Of a DNA stretch of 64,000 nucleotides, positions 1 to 11,500 are shown in pieces. The notes under the pieces were generated by a model. It saw only the letters and a list, made by a program, of their open reading frames with translations. It had not been told where the DNA came from and searched no databases. Source of the DNA: Yamagishiella unicocca (Eukaryota > Chlorophyta > Chlorophyceae > Chlamydomonadales > Volvocaceae); contig BDSL01000040.1 of the NCBI GenBank assembly GCA_003116995.1, positions 496,001-560,000 on the forward strand. Reading direction: 5' to 3'. Position 1 is the stretch's first letter, and the number at the start of each line of letters is the position of its first letter. The position numbers and the translations under genes were made by a program.

Positions 1-571
1 CAGTCACTGCTTACAATGGACGCAGCAGCAGCTTGAGTGACAAATCGCAATTCGAGCCGCCGCAAAATGAGTCATTCGCCAGGTGCGGACGCACGGACAT
101 ATTTTTGGCAAGTTTGAGTGGCGAGTATCTCAAAGTAGAGTAACCACCACCTTCCATCGTGCTCCCACCATGCTTCCATCGTACTCCCACCATGCTCCCA
201 CCATGCTCCCACGTCCCACCATGAGGAAGCCATGGGAGCGCTCCCATGGCTTCCTCGCACCAATCACTGCCCATCTTGCCCTTCCTCGCCCCTCCTCGCC
301 CTTCCTCCGATATTGATTTTGATGATTTTGATGCGTCTGCTGTGCACCGTCCCGCGTACTGTAACATCTCATGATCTCATCATCAACCAGTTGTAACGAG
401 CTGAGCTGTTACACTTCGATTCGTTCTCTTCAGGGTTCATGTGCTTGGTCCTACCTCGCACACTCGTGCGCCCGCCTCGTCGTACATTCGTACGCTTGCG
501 TTGCGACTATGCCTTTTGTGGTCGTACCACAAACAGGGATTTTTCAAGCCCACCTAAAACGGACAGATTCG
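1..571. other. Non-coding repeat-rich flank
   Basis: No convincing coding region is seen. Around 155-222 the motif CCCACCATGC is repeated imperfectly, leading into a perfect palindrome (223-256). Around 315-365 there is a stretch (GATGCGTCTG...CACCGTCCCGC) that recurs imperfectly at about 1,115-1,150, so this is part of a dispersed repeat. Confidence 0.5.
223..256. repeat. 34-bp perfect palindrome
   Basis: Two 17-base arms (GAGGAAGCCATGGGAGC and its reverse complement) abut with no spacer. It could extrude as a cruciform or mark the centre of a fold-back element. Function is unknown. Confidence 0.9.
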
Positions 572-1120
572 TCACACCAGTGAAAGGAAGTAGCACAAAG
601 GGCATTCCAGAAAAGCAGGCAAGACACCGCAGACAGCACCCCATGGCGACAAAGACCAAGATGCGCCAGCCCACCACAAGCACAACAGAGGCAAGGAGAC
701 ACGAAGACACGCCAGCGCTAGCAGCCAGCAGACGCCCCCAAAGGCACAGGAACAAAAGGGACACCCCGCCGCCTTTGGCGCGGTGGGGCCCCAACTAGGC
801 ACACCAGCCTGCAAACGGGAGCAACGCAATAAACAGATCAGGCCCCGGCCCAGAAGGCACCAGCAGTTAGGCAGGCAGGCGGCCCACAAAGAGGGGCCCC
901 GCATCAGCCAGCACACTGAAAGCGACCCCCAACCACACGGAGGAACAGGTGGGCGGTCCCGACATCACCCCACCCGGCCCACGCCGCACAGAGGTGAGCG
1001 AAACCCCGCAGGCGGGCCCAAAAATCAGCAATAGCTGCCAACTGTGCGCGAGCGCACGGCGCCGCGTGGCCCCCCAGGGGTCAAGGCACCCCCGGCCGGT
1101 GCGACCCGGATGTTGATGTT
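572..1120 (-). mobile_element. LINE 3' fragment (family 2), decayed
   Basis: Read on the minus strand, several frames here match the downstream end of the better element at 30.35-31.69 kb. Shared pieces include LAHSWQLL, GVMSGPPT, FSVLADAGP and a GGVCWLL-type stretch. No open reading frame survives, so it is a dead 5'-truncated copy. The nucleotide motif CAGCAGACGCCCCCAAAGGC of the family 2 3' region is present near 730. Confidence 0.6.
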
Positions 1121-1161
1121 GATGCGTCTGTACACCGTCCCGCATGCTCCAGGGTGCTGTA

Positions 1162-1223
1162 GTGTGGCTCTTTCCATCACAGCAGCCCATACATAATAAT
1201 GGCCCTGATGGAAAGAGCCACAC
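1162..1223. repeat. Inverted repeat with 18-bp arms
   Basis: Positions 1,162-1,179 (GTGTGGCTCTTTCCATCA) are the exact reverse complement of 1,206-1,223, with a 26-base spacer. No gene is associated with it. Confidence 0.85.
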
Positions 1224-1269
1224 GACAGTGGCTGTAAATTCTCAGTATTAACAATAGTGTGAACATACA

Positions 1270-1395
1270 TGTGAACACGCATACACTACTGGAGCGCGAA
1301 ATGCTCAAGTTAGGTGGGGAAGGTGGGAGCATGCTCGCAGGCTGGATTAAAGGCTGACTTTGAGCAAGCTCCCATTCGTATTTCCGATTCACCGC
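1270..1395. repeat. Single terminal arm of a long-TIR MITE-like repeat
   Basis: The stretch with AAGTTAGG, GGGAGCATGCTCGCAGGC and CATTCGTATTTCCGA matches either arm of the inverted-repeat element at 49,275-49,823. Only one arm is present here, so this is a solo or broken copy. Confidence 0.6.
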
Positions 1396-1450
1396 CTTAC
1401 TATACGTCCTGGGTTCGCACGGGCTTGGGGACACTGCTGCAACATCACAT
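1396..1450 (+). mobile_element. Retrotransposon 3' tail (family 2)
   Basis: GTCCTGGGTTCGCACGGGCTTGGGGACACTGC... is one of about ten copies in this window of a conserved 3' end (TCCTGGGTTCGCCCGGGCTT, then GAGGACACTGTAACA in better copies). Only the tail is present. Confidence 0.55.
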
Positions 1451-1499
1451 TAACAGATGGCGAATGGGGTGATGTTATAGGACCCAAGGAAAAGGAAGC

Positions 1500-1765
1500 C
1501 AGTAATAATCGGCAATATAATCTTTCAGCCATACATGCCAGTGCATACGCACGTAGTGATGCCGGTTCGTGTATCGACCTTCACACTTTTGCGGCAGCAT
1601 GTACATTTGGCGTTGAGTAAAAGCGCGGAAGGCATCAAACGTGCTTGCGGTTTTCGTCAAGCTAGTCGGCATTCGCAGGCGAAGACACATTTTTCGCAAT
1701 CACGTGTGAGTGCCTTGTCGGGACTTCCTTCAAGCTCTCCTAGTAACATATCAGGCCTAGCGTAA
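1500..1765 (+). repeat. Dispersed repeat D, copy 1
   Basis: The segment CCATACATGCCAGTGCATACGC... through CACTTTTGCGGCAGC and GTCGGCATTCGCAGGCGAAG recurs with divergence at 30,110-30,310 (minus), 46,180-46,390 and 62,690-63,115. No conserved reading frame is seen across the copies, so it is probably a non-coding transposable element. Confidence 0.6.
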
Positions 1766-1824
1766 GCTGGAGTTAGTCAGCCATCGCGTTCGTTATTGAA
1801 GGTAGGAATTGAATCATGTTAGCA

Positions 1825-2290
1825 AGGGAATGTTACCGTGTCCTCAAGCCCGGGCGAACCTAGGACAAGGAGACGTATGAGCCCGTGTACGCTACTGCTA
1901 CCTAAAACGTATTGTCTTACCGACTGTTGACGAAACTGGAATAAGATAGGTACTGCGCAGGTGGACAGACTGGTTTCAGCATGGCGTTGCTCGTCATTGA
2001 AGGTTCCGCCGGCTGCATTGGACCCATCGAAGGTGGCGGGCGATTCGTATTTGCGACTTCCACGGCAATTACCCACAGTAAGGAAACCTCGTCTGCAGAA
2101 ACGGGATCAAAAAGTAGTGGAATTGGAGAGAACCCGTAAGGGTCACCTTCGGCAGCGAAACCGAACCTAGGTTGCGGGCAATGCGTATTTGAAGAAGGGG
2201 CCATGTCCGTGGCTTCACCATATGAGAGCCGGGGCTGAACCCAGCAGACGCCCCAAGAACGACCCCGAAAAGCAGAGCGCCTAAACAGCA
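1825..2290 (-). mobile_element. Family 2 tail interrupted by repeat C
   Basis: 1,825-1,870 holds the family 2 end (TCAAGCCCGGGCGAACC, CCTAGGACAAGG). 2,195-2,290 holds the next internal part (GAGCCGGGGCTGAACCCAGC, AGACGCCCCAAG). Between them, 1,940-2,130 matches repeat C (copies at 50.08-50.43 and 63.46-63.99 kb: GACAGACTGGTTTCAGCAT, GGTGGCGGGCGATTCGTATT). The order suggests that repeat C landed inside, or is part of, a family 2 copy. Confidence 0.5.
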
Positions 2291-2744
2291 GCCGTGACGC
2301 GACAGCTATAGCCAACCGACTCCACGGCCACCAGCAGGCACCACAAAACGAAACGTACGCACACCCCGCACGAAACGGAAAGGGTGACCACGCGAAGCCC
2401 TGTCTTCATTTGTACGCACGTCAGACTTTTTGTGCGGCGCGATAAGCGAACGTAGATAGGCATAGTTCAGCCATGCACCAGTTAACAAATCATCGTACCC
2501 ATCCCCAAGCCTAGGCACATATATGACTTTGGGCGCTGCGGAATGGGCATCCGGTTGGGGCTATATACATGGGCTATATAAATGCGCATCCCGCAGGGCC
2601 CGAATGTGCGCATTCCGCGGGCCCCGAATGTGCCCATTCTGGCCCATTCCGCGGGGCCCGAAGCCCAAGCTTTATGGCTGGTTCATGGAAATGGATGGAC
2701 CGCATGTAACCAAACAAACAGCAAATCACATTACACCCGCGTCC
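2291..2744. other. No gene seen
   Basis: No coding signal. Around 2,595-2,660 the motif GCGGGCCCCGAATGTGC is repeated with palindromic GGGCCC cores, a small GC-rich fold-back region. Confidence 0.5.
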
Positions 2745-3400
2745 CCTCACGCACTAAGATGTCGCTCGCCCGAAGCTAGTGTTTGGCTGCTGGCACGTGT
2801 GGGGCTGTGGCTGGTGCAAGCTTCCCCTGGCTGTGAGTAATGTCTCTGGAATGTTATCGCCCTGGCCGCCCTCAGTGTGATTGACCTCGGCTGCTGCATG
2901 CTCCGCAGTGCTTCAGCAAAATCGCAGTTGACTGCGGTTGCTGATTTTCGGGCCCTATGTCCTGCTCAAGTCGCGCTCGGTGTGCTGTCGGGGCCACCCA
3001 GCCCCGTTCCTCCGTGCGGTTGGTGATCACTTGCGGTGTGCTGGCTGATCTCGGGCTGCCCTGGACGGCCTGGGCGACTCCTGTCGGGTGCTCTTCCTGG
3101 GCCGCTTGTTCGCCTGCATGGTGCTTTCTGGGCCCGGAACTGCTTTTTTGGCTTTCCTCCCTTACGGGTTGCTCCTCCTACGATATGTTGTCTGCGACCG
3201 CGCTGGTGGGTGGTGCCCTGGGCTGCCAGGCGTTTCCGTCCCCAGCCCGTCAGTCCGAGCTGTTCGCTGATTCCGCCGTTTTTCCCGTGGTCTGCCTTGG
3301 GGCATGTACCTGGGTTACCCTTTTTTTGTCGTGTCCCCCCACTTTGGGCGCAGCAGGGTTTCCCTTCGCATTCTGGTGATATTATTGAGTCGCTTGTCGC
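2745..3400 (+). mobile_element. Decayed LINE ORF2 C-terminal fragment
   Basis: Frame pieces such as WLLARVGLWLVQ and VIALAALSVIDLG match the post-zinc-finger module of other LINE fragments here (CVWDVVALAALSAIDLGR in the copy at 31.2 kb). The frame is broken by stops, so it is a dead remnant. It lies just beyond the 3' end of the COG0523 gene and is convergent with it. Confidence 0.6.
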
Positions 3401-3403
3401 CCA

Positions 3404-3408
3404 TTACA
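3404..3408 (-). terminator. Possible polyadenylation signal TGTAA for the COG0523 gene
   Basis: On the minus strand TGTAA, the usual volvocine polyadenylation signal, lies about 265 bases after the stop codon at 3,671. The distance is plausible for a 3' UTR, but a five-base match can be chance. Confidence 0.3.
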
Positions 3409-3670
3409 TCCTCATCCTCACTACCAAGCCGCGCCGAATCCACGTCGTTTGCCTGGCGACAGTCCGTAGTCGTATTGCGCCCAACGGTGCGTTCGGGGCC
3501 TCTCATGCTCTGATGCCCGACATGATGCCGGCTGGCTTGTTTACCATACTTCACTGGATGCCCATCCAGCAGCAGCAGCGACACCATGGTCACGATACCA
3601 TGCATACCCAGCCCCCTTAACTCCGCACGGACAGGTAGGGGGTGCACATACGTGATTGCGGCGGCGCTAT

Positions 3671-6600
3671 CTAGTACCGTTCCAGTAGCCCCAGCCATGG
3701 CGCATCGTCCCAAGCCACCCACGCCTCCTCCCCAGCCTCCTCCTCCTCCACCGTCAGCTGAGCCCAGTGCAGCAACACCGGCAGCGCACCACCCGCCCGC
3801 AACTGAGGCGCCACACCGACCTCCTCAATGCCTCCACCCATCACCACTTTCCGCGGCGGCGCTGGCGGCCGCGGGAATGCTTTTATCGCCTCCTTCTCTT
3901 TCTCCAAGTCGCTCCCAGCTGCTGCATTACCGACTAGTCCCGCGGCAGGCCCTGCCTCTTCCCCCAAGTCGCTCCCAGCTGCCGCAGCACCGCCGCCGCC
4001 TAATGCCGCGGCAGGCCCTGCCGCTTCACCCCTCAGCCCCGTAGCGGTAGCAGTCGCAGAGGCAAGCGAGTCCTGCTCCATATCCTGCTGTTCCGACCCC
4101 AGCTCAGCTGTGTCCGCTAGCCCGATTCCGATGAACACGAGGCCGCTGCGCCGGTCCCCCCACCGCCTGTGCCACCGGAGGCGCCGCCCGCCGCCGCCGC
4201 CACTGCGGCCCTCTCCTCCGCCCCCTTGGTCCTCCGCGAGACTGCCAGGCATCGGACCGGCATCGTTAATGGTGGCATCGTGGACCATCATTTCGTCAAT
4301 TGTGTCAACGCACGGCGCCGGTGCCGCCTGGTTAGGACTTTCATAGATGGCGGCGCCGCCGCCATCGCTTTCACATTCGCCTTCGCTGTCGTTCTCCCGC
4401 ATGTCCGCACTGGGATGCGCCCCTATGCCAGCGCCGCCGCCGCCGGCTCTGCCGCCCACGCGCCGCCGACCCACGGGCCAGTGATCTGGGTCAACCATGG
4501 TGCACAGCCAGCGGCCCGCCGCCGCCACCTCCACCTCCCCGCCAGCAAAAGACAGCTCCCAAATGGCCTGCGGGGGCAACATTGCAGATCAAGTCGTATA
4601 TGTTTCGAACGAGGCGACCACGAAGTGAGACCGTGGGCAGTTGTTGTAAGCCAACACACCCGTGTAAGCCAACGAGAATCCGTGTAAGCCAAAACACCCA
4701 TGTAAGCCAACGCAACAGTACAAGCCAACACAAGAGTACAAGCCAACAAACACAGGAGCACAGCCTTCACGCAACTGACCAACCGCATCGACCTACTACC
4801 AGCAGCCCCAACACCCCTGCCCCGCCAGTCCTCCCACCTGCGGCAGACTGGCGACCCAGAACAGACCCTTGGCACGAAGAAGCGGCGGCAGCTTGCACGG
4901 CAGCTTGTACCGCGGCTGCGACGCACTATCAACACCGCCTGCTCCCGAATCGGCTGCTGCCGTACCATTCGCCTGCCGCGCCGCCTCCTGCTCGTCCACT
5001 GCTGTTGCCGGCTCCTCCAGCCCCGCCATGGCTTGCAGTAAGGCCCACATGCGGGCCGGGTGGAAAGGCCTGCGGCTCCGGAACACGTACGAACTGATGC
5101 CGTACTCGTCCTCCTCGTGCGCCCTGTTTGCACCCTCCCCGCCGCCGCCGCTGCCGCCGCTGACCGGCGCACCCCACACATCCATGCTACTCCAGCGCTG
5201 TCCTGCCTGCGGCGCGGCTTCGCTGCTGGTCGGTACACAAGCCACTGCGCCGCCCGCCATCGCCGCCGCCGCCGCCACCTCAGCACCACGACCTCCTCCA
5301 CTTACAACGGCCGTTGCGCTGCCCCCTTGGCGGCCATCGCCGCCGCCATCGCGCCCGCTGACACCATCCTCACCCCGACGCTCAGCGCCCTCCATTCTTC
5401 CGGAGCCCGCAGCGTTGGCGGCTCCCTCGCCTTCGTCACCTGCGCCGCCGCCGCCGCCGCCACCGCCGCCGCGTCGGCCCCCTCCGGGGGCGATGATCTC
5501 CGCCAGGGGCACCCGACACTGCACGCAGGGCAGCACGCGCGCGGTGGGGTTGAGCGCCCGCACCACCGCCCGCACCCGCCGCAGCTCCATCAAGGCGAGG
5601 GCCTCACCCTCCGCGGTCGCAGGCGCTCCAGCTGCACCCACCAGCTGCAGCGGCGGCGACGGCGGCGGCGGCGGCGGCGGCGCTGCACCCGAGCCGGACT
5701 CGCAGCTGGCGAGCCTGCCCTGCAATTGCGGCTGAGGCTGGGGCTCCTCCCCAGCCACACCAGGTCGCCCCCGGCGTTGCTGCTGCTGTTGCTGCTGCTG
5801 CTGTTGCTGCTGCTCCCGCAGCTGCTGTTGCTGGCGCTGCACCCGCTCCAGCAGCCGGTCGCACTTATTGAGCACCACCACGTCCGCCGCCTCCACCTGC
5901 TGAGTCAGCAGCTGCGCCAGGGGCCTCATAGCGCCCTCCGCCGGACAGCTCACCGACCCTACGGCTGCGACCAACGACACCCCTCTGGCCCCGCCGCCGC
6001 CGCCACCGCCGGCGGATCCAGCACCTTCCACGCTCGCTGCCGTACGCTCCCCACCGCCGCCGCGGTCCTGCCGTACGCCTCCGCCGGCGCCCCCAGGTCC
6101 CTTCATAACTCCTAGGAAGGCGCTGGCGTCCACCACCGTCACAATGCTCCGAAGCTCCAGCCCTTGTCCGCCCAGCGCCGCCACCGCCGCCGCCAGCGCC
6201 GCCGGCTCCGCGACGCCGGTGCACTCCACGATGAGGTGCTCCAGGGGCGGCTCCCGGGCCGCCAGCTGCCGCAGCTGCTGCTGCAGCTCGCCCCTCAGGT
6301 TGCAGCACACGCAGCCGTTGGACAGCTCCACGAGCTCGGCGGGGCAGGCAGCGGCAGCGGCAGCGGCCGATGCGGCCGCGGCTGCAGCCGATGCGGTTGC
6401 CGACGCGGTTACTGATGCCGCGGCTGCAGCCGATGCGGTTGCCGATGCGGTTACTGATGCCGCGGCTGCAGCCGATGCGGTTGCCGATGCGGTTACTGAT
6501 GCCGCGGCTGCAGCCGATGCGGTTGCCGATGCGGTTACTGATGCCGCGGCTGCAGCCGATGCGGTTGCCGATGCGGTCACTGATGCTGCCGCGGCTGCTG

Positions 6601-7660
6601 CGGCTACTGCTGCTGGCGCGCTTGTGAGCAGACCCTCACTGACGGCCGGTCTCGTCGTGCCATCAGCGGCTTCGGGATGCGTACGAGGCACGATGACGTC
6701 ATCAGGGCAACCATCAGGCGCCTCGCCTCCGTGCAAGCCGTACGACAGGGATGGCGGCTGCAGCGGCAGTAGCGCAAGCAGCTGCGCGTCCACGTTGAGC
6801 GGCGCGAGGTCGTTGACGAGCAGGCCCACGCGGGAGCAGGCTTCGGAGCCGATGCAGGCGAGGAGGTGCCGTACGAGGGTGGTTTTGCCGGCTCCGAGGA
6901 AGCCGCACAGCGCCGTCACGGGAAGGGTGCGTTGTGTGGGAGGCTGCCGTACAGCCCCGGCCAAGAGGGCGTGCGGACTGCCCAAGGGGGCGGTCGAGGG
7001 CAACGCATCTGGGGCTTTGCCAGAGGCTCTGGGCGGCCCTGGGTTTGGGTGCAGTGGAAGTGCAGCGTCTGGTGGGTTAGGGCAGCGCCGTTTCGCGCCT
7101 GGATTGGCAAAGGGGACTGGATCTGGCTGCTCTTGGCCATCACGGCTGGAGCCGTCCGCCCGGGACACCGGATGCGTCGCTCCCGGATCCGAACTAGCGA
7201 CGCCTGTCGGACACACCTGCAGCACGGCTACTGCCTGCTGAAGCTCACGCAGCTGGACGGGGCTTTGGCAGGCTTGTAGACCGCGCTGAAGGACGGCCAC
7301 CGCAGCGTCTGCTGAGCCTTGCATAGATGTCAGCGCCAAGCACAGCCGGAGGTACGGCCGGTGCCACGAGGAGTCGAGCTCGATGGCCGCACGAGCCTCA
7401 TCTGCAGCTGCAGCATAGTCCTTCAGCTCAAGAAAGGCAGCGGCGAGGTTGCTGCGAAGGCAAGAGCGCTCCCGCGCGATGCTGCTGCGGTCCGTACTGG
7501 CCGCCTCGCGTGCAGCACCTTCCAGCAGGTGCAATGCCTGTTTAGTAATTGTAATACATAGCTGAAAGTTTGCATCCTGGAAAGCGGTAGTGGCCAGCGC
7601 CTTCAGGTCAGCGACGCCAGCGTGCATCGGAACGTTGTCACCCTGCCCTATCCCAAACAT
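3671..7660 (-). CDS. TPR-COG0523 (CobW/P47K-type) metallochaperone GTPase
   Basis: The model has two exons, 7,660-4,838 and 4,567-3,671, with a 270-bp GT-AG intron joined in phase 0 (CCGCAG|GTGGGA ... CCCGCAG|GCCATT), giving about 1,239 residues. Residues about 15-150 look like a TPR region. The G domain shows GFLGAGKTT (Walker A, about 253-261), VNDLAPLNVDA, the metal-binding GCVCC (449-453), TGVAEP and NKCD (598-601). The CobW C-terminal domain begins at FRSRRPFHPARMW and crosses the intron (FWVASLPQ|AIWELSFAGG), continuing to WGDRRSGLVFIG. Family members use GTP hydrolysis to load Zn or other metals onto client proteins; the metal here is not evident. Oddities are an Ala/Thr/Ser tandem insert between Walker A and CXCC, poly-Gln and poly-Gly tracts, and an N-terminal TPR fusion. 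The region from the VNDLAPLNVDA motif on fits the YciC/YjiA-like COG0523 branch. The low-complexity C-terminal part could hide another intron. Confidence 0.85.
4640..4755. repeat. Intronic minisatellite (GTAAGCCAAC...)
   Basis: Six or so imperfect units of about 16-18 bases built on GTAAGCCAAC or ACAAGCCAAC fill the middle of the COG0523 intron. Confidence 0.75.
6390..6590. repeat. 42-bp coding minisatellite inside the COG0523 gene
   Basis: About 4.8 copies of a 42-base unit starting GATGCGGTTGCCGATGCGGT. The unit is a multiple of three, so copy number changes keep frame; on the coding strand each unit adds 14 residues of ASVTASATASAAAA type. The insert lies between the Walker A and CXCC motifs. 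Confidence 0.9.
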
Positions 7661-8559
7661 GTGGTGGGAAGCTATTTGAGTTTTGTTGGAAGTGGAGTTG
7701 GCGGCATGATGCGCAGCCTCGGCTCTTAAGCCTTTTTTCGCCTGCGCGCCTCAAGCTCTATGTCCAATTGAGCACACAGGTCCCGTTTTCGTAAGCGAAA
7801 ACATTCAGGAATGTCATCCATTACAGACGTCACACGAATCCCTGTATGTATGTCTCCCTCGCTGCCGTGCAGGTTTCGTTGTACAAACGTTGGATTCGAA
7901 GTCACGAGGACACGAGGAGACCTCTGACAGCACCTAGCTTAGGTGGTAAAAACCGACACAATTCAAGTGGACGGCACGGGTGTACCGGGATGTAAGTTGC
8001 CAAGGGTTGCCGGCAGGGCCTGGATGCGCGACAGCACGAGAGTCCCGAGTATACCTACACCCATTATAGGTCAGCGTTGTTTCAACGACCTAACCTGGCG
8101 CGCCTTCGTCACCTCCATTGCCCATGCCGTCGCCCAAGAGGGCACCAGAAGCGACACATGATAGGCGTATGATACACACCTGAGATCAATAAATAACTTT
8201 ACGCGCATGATGGCAAAAGCTAGGAGTGACATTTGACGTCACGAACCTTAGAAGTTAAGAGCCTTTGCTGAGATTCCTACGTCGACGGCCGTTAGGACGG
8301 TTAGCTCCGGCAGGCGTAGGACTGCCGCCCGTTTACACTCTTGTGTTACGCCTTTACACCTTTGTGTTACAAAAATACTTCGCGTCGCGTACGCTGGATC
8401 TGATAGAGCTTGCAAGGAGAACGTTTGAAATCCGCTAATGTTCACAATCCATCTCGTAGTATGTATCACATCTTATCCTATAGACGTTAGTATTACGCAA
8501 CGAGATTTCAAGGCTTAGAACAGGACAACGTCCGGGGTCAGGTGGAAAGTTGAACGCCC
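7661..8559. other. Divergent intergenic region between the COG0523 and MscS genes
   Basis: About 0.9 kb separates the two start codons, so it should hold both promoters. No convincing coding region, tandem repeat or TATA box could be singled out. Confidence 0.5.
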
Positions 8560-11500
8560 TTGCCAATGTCTGCGGCCTATACAAGTTATCGCAGCTATGC
8601 TCCTTGTCGCCAGCCCTCATGTCGTGCTATGGCTTTGCATGTGGCAACGCAACGCGGGAGACATCAGATTGCGCTTTTGCGTTTAAGACCAGGGCAATCC
8701 GCTGCTTCACGGCTGGAGACTCAACACCAGCCTCTACTCAGATGCGATGTGCTCAAGCATGGCCATGCGGGAGGCGCATCAGCCGTGCCAGCGGGCCCTC
8801 CACCTCCATCCCAGGTAAGCTTTGCGCGCCCCACACATACGAAGTGTCCTGACTTCCACATTCGCACGTGTGCCGCTGCTCCTGGCTCCTATCCGTCAGG
8901 TACGACCCTGGCACTCCGTAACACCCGTCAGCTCTCCCTGTTCATTCCCCTAATCCGCCGGGAGGTGCATAAACGGTACAGCGCTGTCCGACACCCCAGC
9001 CCCCCGGGTCCTGTTTTGTACCCCCCCCCGCCGGGCGTCACTGCGTCCCGCCTCACCACGTCCCACTTCGCGGCCCCGGTCTTCCATTTTACGCTTCACA
9101 CGCTACTGCACATCAGTATGTCTCTCTTCCCTTAACCGGCCGTTGACGGGTCAGCTTCACGGGTTGCTCGGCAGTCGATCCAAGTGCACCCGCATGCGCG
9201 CGCGACCATGTGCCCGAAGCCTGTGCGCCAGGGCCACTTATTCCCCAATTCCCACGCCCCACTTCTCACGTCGATTAAACGGGCATTTTTTGCAACCCCC
9301 TTGCCGTGTAACTGGGTCTCCTCGCCACCCTCCGCCCCCCTGGAGCCATTCGCCATCTAACGTCACGCTGCCATTCCTGCATAACCCCCTGCCGCAACGT
9401 GCCAAGCAATCTGCCCCAACATACATTGCACCTCCCGCCCCCCACGCAAACCGACCCCCCAGGACCCCCAGATCATCTATAAGGCCCTGATGGCGCCCAT
9501 TGCCTCGCTGTTCGGTGGTGAGAGCACTTGGCAGTTTTACCTGGCACGGCGGTTCACGAACGAGGTGGTTTCGGTTGTGGTGGTTGGGATCCTGGGGTAC
9601 TGGCTGCTGGCGCAGATGGCCAGGCGGAGCACCGAGGTGGGTGTGGGGGATGTACGGGGGCCCGGCTGGGGTGGGTATGAGTAGGATTTGCGTCGCGAAA
9701 AGGTACGGACAACCCCAAACATAACGGCGATTGCGGCGAGTGTGTTCGTTAGCACTGACCTGCTGTACGGCGGGTGTGTGTGGGTGCGGGGCGTTCGTCC
9801 CTTGGAAGCGCTGTGGGTTAAGGTACGATACGATACATGTTAAGATTAGATACGTTCGGTTTGTTAATTCCCCGAGGGCTGTCTGTGGACAGCCTAGCTA
9901 TGGCTGCTGCGTCCCCAACGCCCGGCCGATGTGAAGCGACCCGGCGAGCACTCGCGTCCGTTCATACCACCCAACCACCCAACCAGCCAACCACCCAACC
10001 ACCCACATGCACCAGTCCTTCCTCCCCCCGGCCCTCACGCAGCCAATCGAGGGCACCCACGCCAAGCGCGGCGGCGCCGGCCCCAGCCTGGGCGGAGGCG
10101 AGGTGGTGTACATGGCCGCCGAGGCCATGAACGGGCCCGCCGCCCGGCTGCTGCTGGCCTGTGTGCTGCTCATCAACGTGGCCCGCAATACCACCTACAT
10201 CTTCGACGGCTTCATCACCAAGTTCAACCCGCAGCTGCCCAACGACTGGCTAGGTGCGTCGGTACGACGGTACGGCGACGATCAGCGGCGCCTTCACCGT
10301 TTTGCATGCACCACAACGTCCCCCGCTGGCGGCCTACATACCCCCCTCCCTCCCCTCCCTCGACCTCTCCTCGCACTTACCTGCACGGCTTCCAAACTCC
10401 CTTTACCCCCCCCTTTTCACCAGCCACCCTTATCATGTCGAGTAACCGGTTCTTTTCTGTAACCCCCCTCCCACCGTGCATTGGCACGACCTCGCAACGC
10501 TCCTGCTCCCCTCCGTCTCCTACGTCGTGCCCACGGGCCGCCCCCCGCTCCCCTCCCCCCCGTTTTGGTTTGTCGGCCGTGGATTCGCGGATGCATATAC
10601 CGGTACCCCCCGTTTCCTATGTCATGCAGCCGGGTCTTCTCGCCACCTCCCCATCCACGGGTTTTTCTCCCCTCGCCTCCCCCCGTTCCAGATGACCTTG
10701 TACGGCTGATGGTCCAGAGCCTAACCCCCCTGGACGAGATGCTGACTAAGCTGAGCTTGGTGGGGTGCTGGAGGGGCTTGGTGTATGTGGGATTTAGTAA
10801 CGGAATAACGGACGGATCAGTTGGTTTGTTTTTGTGTTATGCGGTGCTGCGCTCCTCCATTGCGTTACACGGCGCCATGTAGTTTGCAGTCTAAGGCGCG
10901 CAACGGCGAGCCGCCATCTGTGAACACCAGTCACTGACTCGCTCGGTACCGCCGCCTCTGCCGCCGCCTCTGCCGCCGCCTTTGCCTACTCTGCCACCGC
11001 CTCTGCCGCCTTCGCCTCCGCCTCTGCCTACCCTGCCTCCGCCGCCTTTGCCTCCGCCGCGTCTGCTGCCGCCTCTGCCGCCGCCGCCTCTGCCGCCGCC
11101 GCCTCTGCCGCCGCCGCCTCTGCCGCCGCCTCTGCCGCCCCGTCCGCTGCCGCCGCCTCCGCCGCCGCCGGTTGTCGCACGACGACCAGGTGTCCGTGGT
11201 TTTGTTCGGCTGCGTGGTGCTGCTGCGGTGGAAGGACATCGCCGTGTCGTACTACCTGCTACCGCACATGGAGTCGTTCGACAAGGGGCCGGAGCTGGTG
11301 CAGAACTTCGTCAACCCGGCGTCAAAGTGAGCGACGGGGCTCTCACGGGGCCGCCGTACAGAGTCGTACGGGGGCGGGGGCTTGGGGGGTTAGAGGGAAA
11401 ACCCGCGCTTTATGTGGCGGCGGCAAGGGTTTGCTTGGTCGTTGTGGCTGATTGGGGTTTCGGAGCTGGTGGCCGAGCGTATGGACATGAATCACCTTGC

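Noticed and set aside
6144..7241. 365-codon plus-strand Ala/Asp-rich open frame
   Set aside because: It lies antisense to the TPR-COG0523 gene, whose Walker A, CXCC and NKCD motifs fix the coding strand; the frame is created by the 42-bp repeat.
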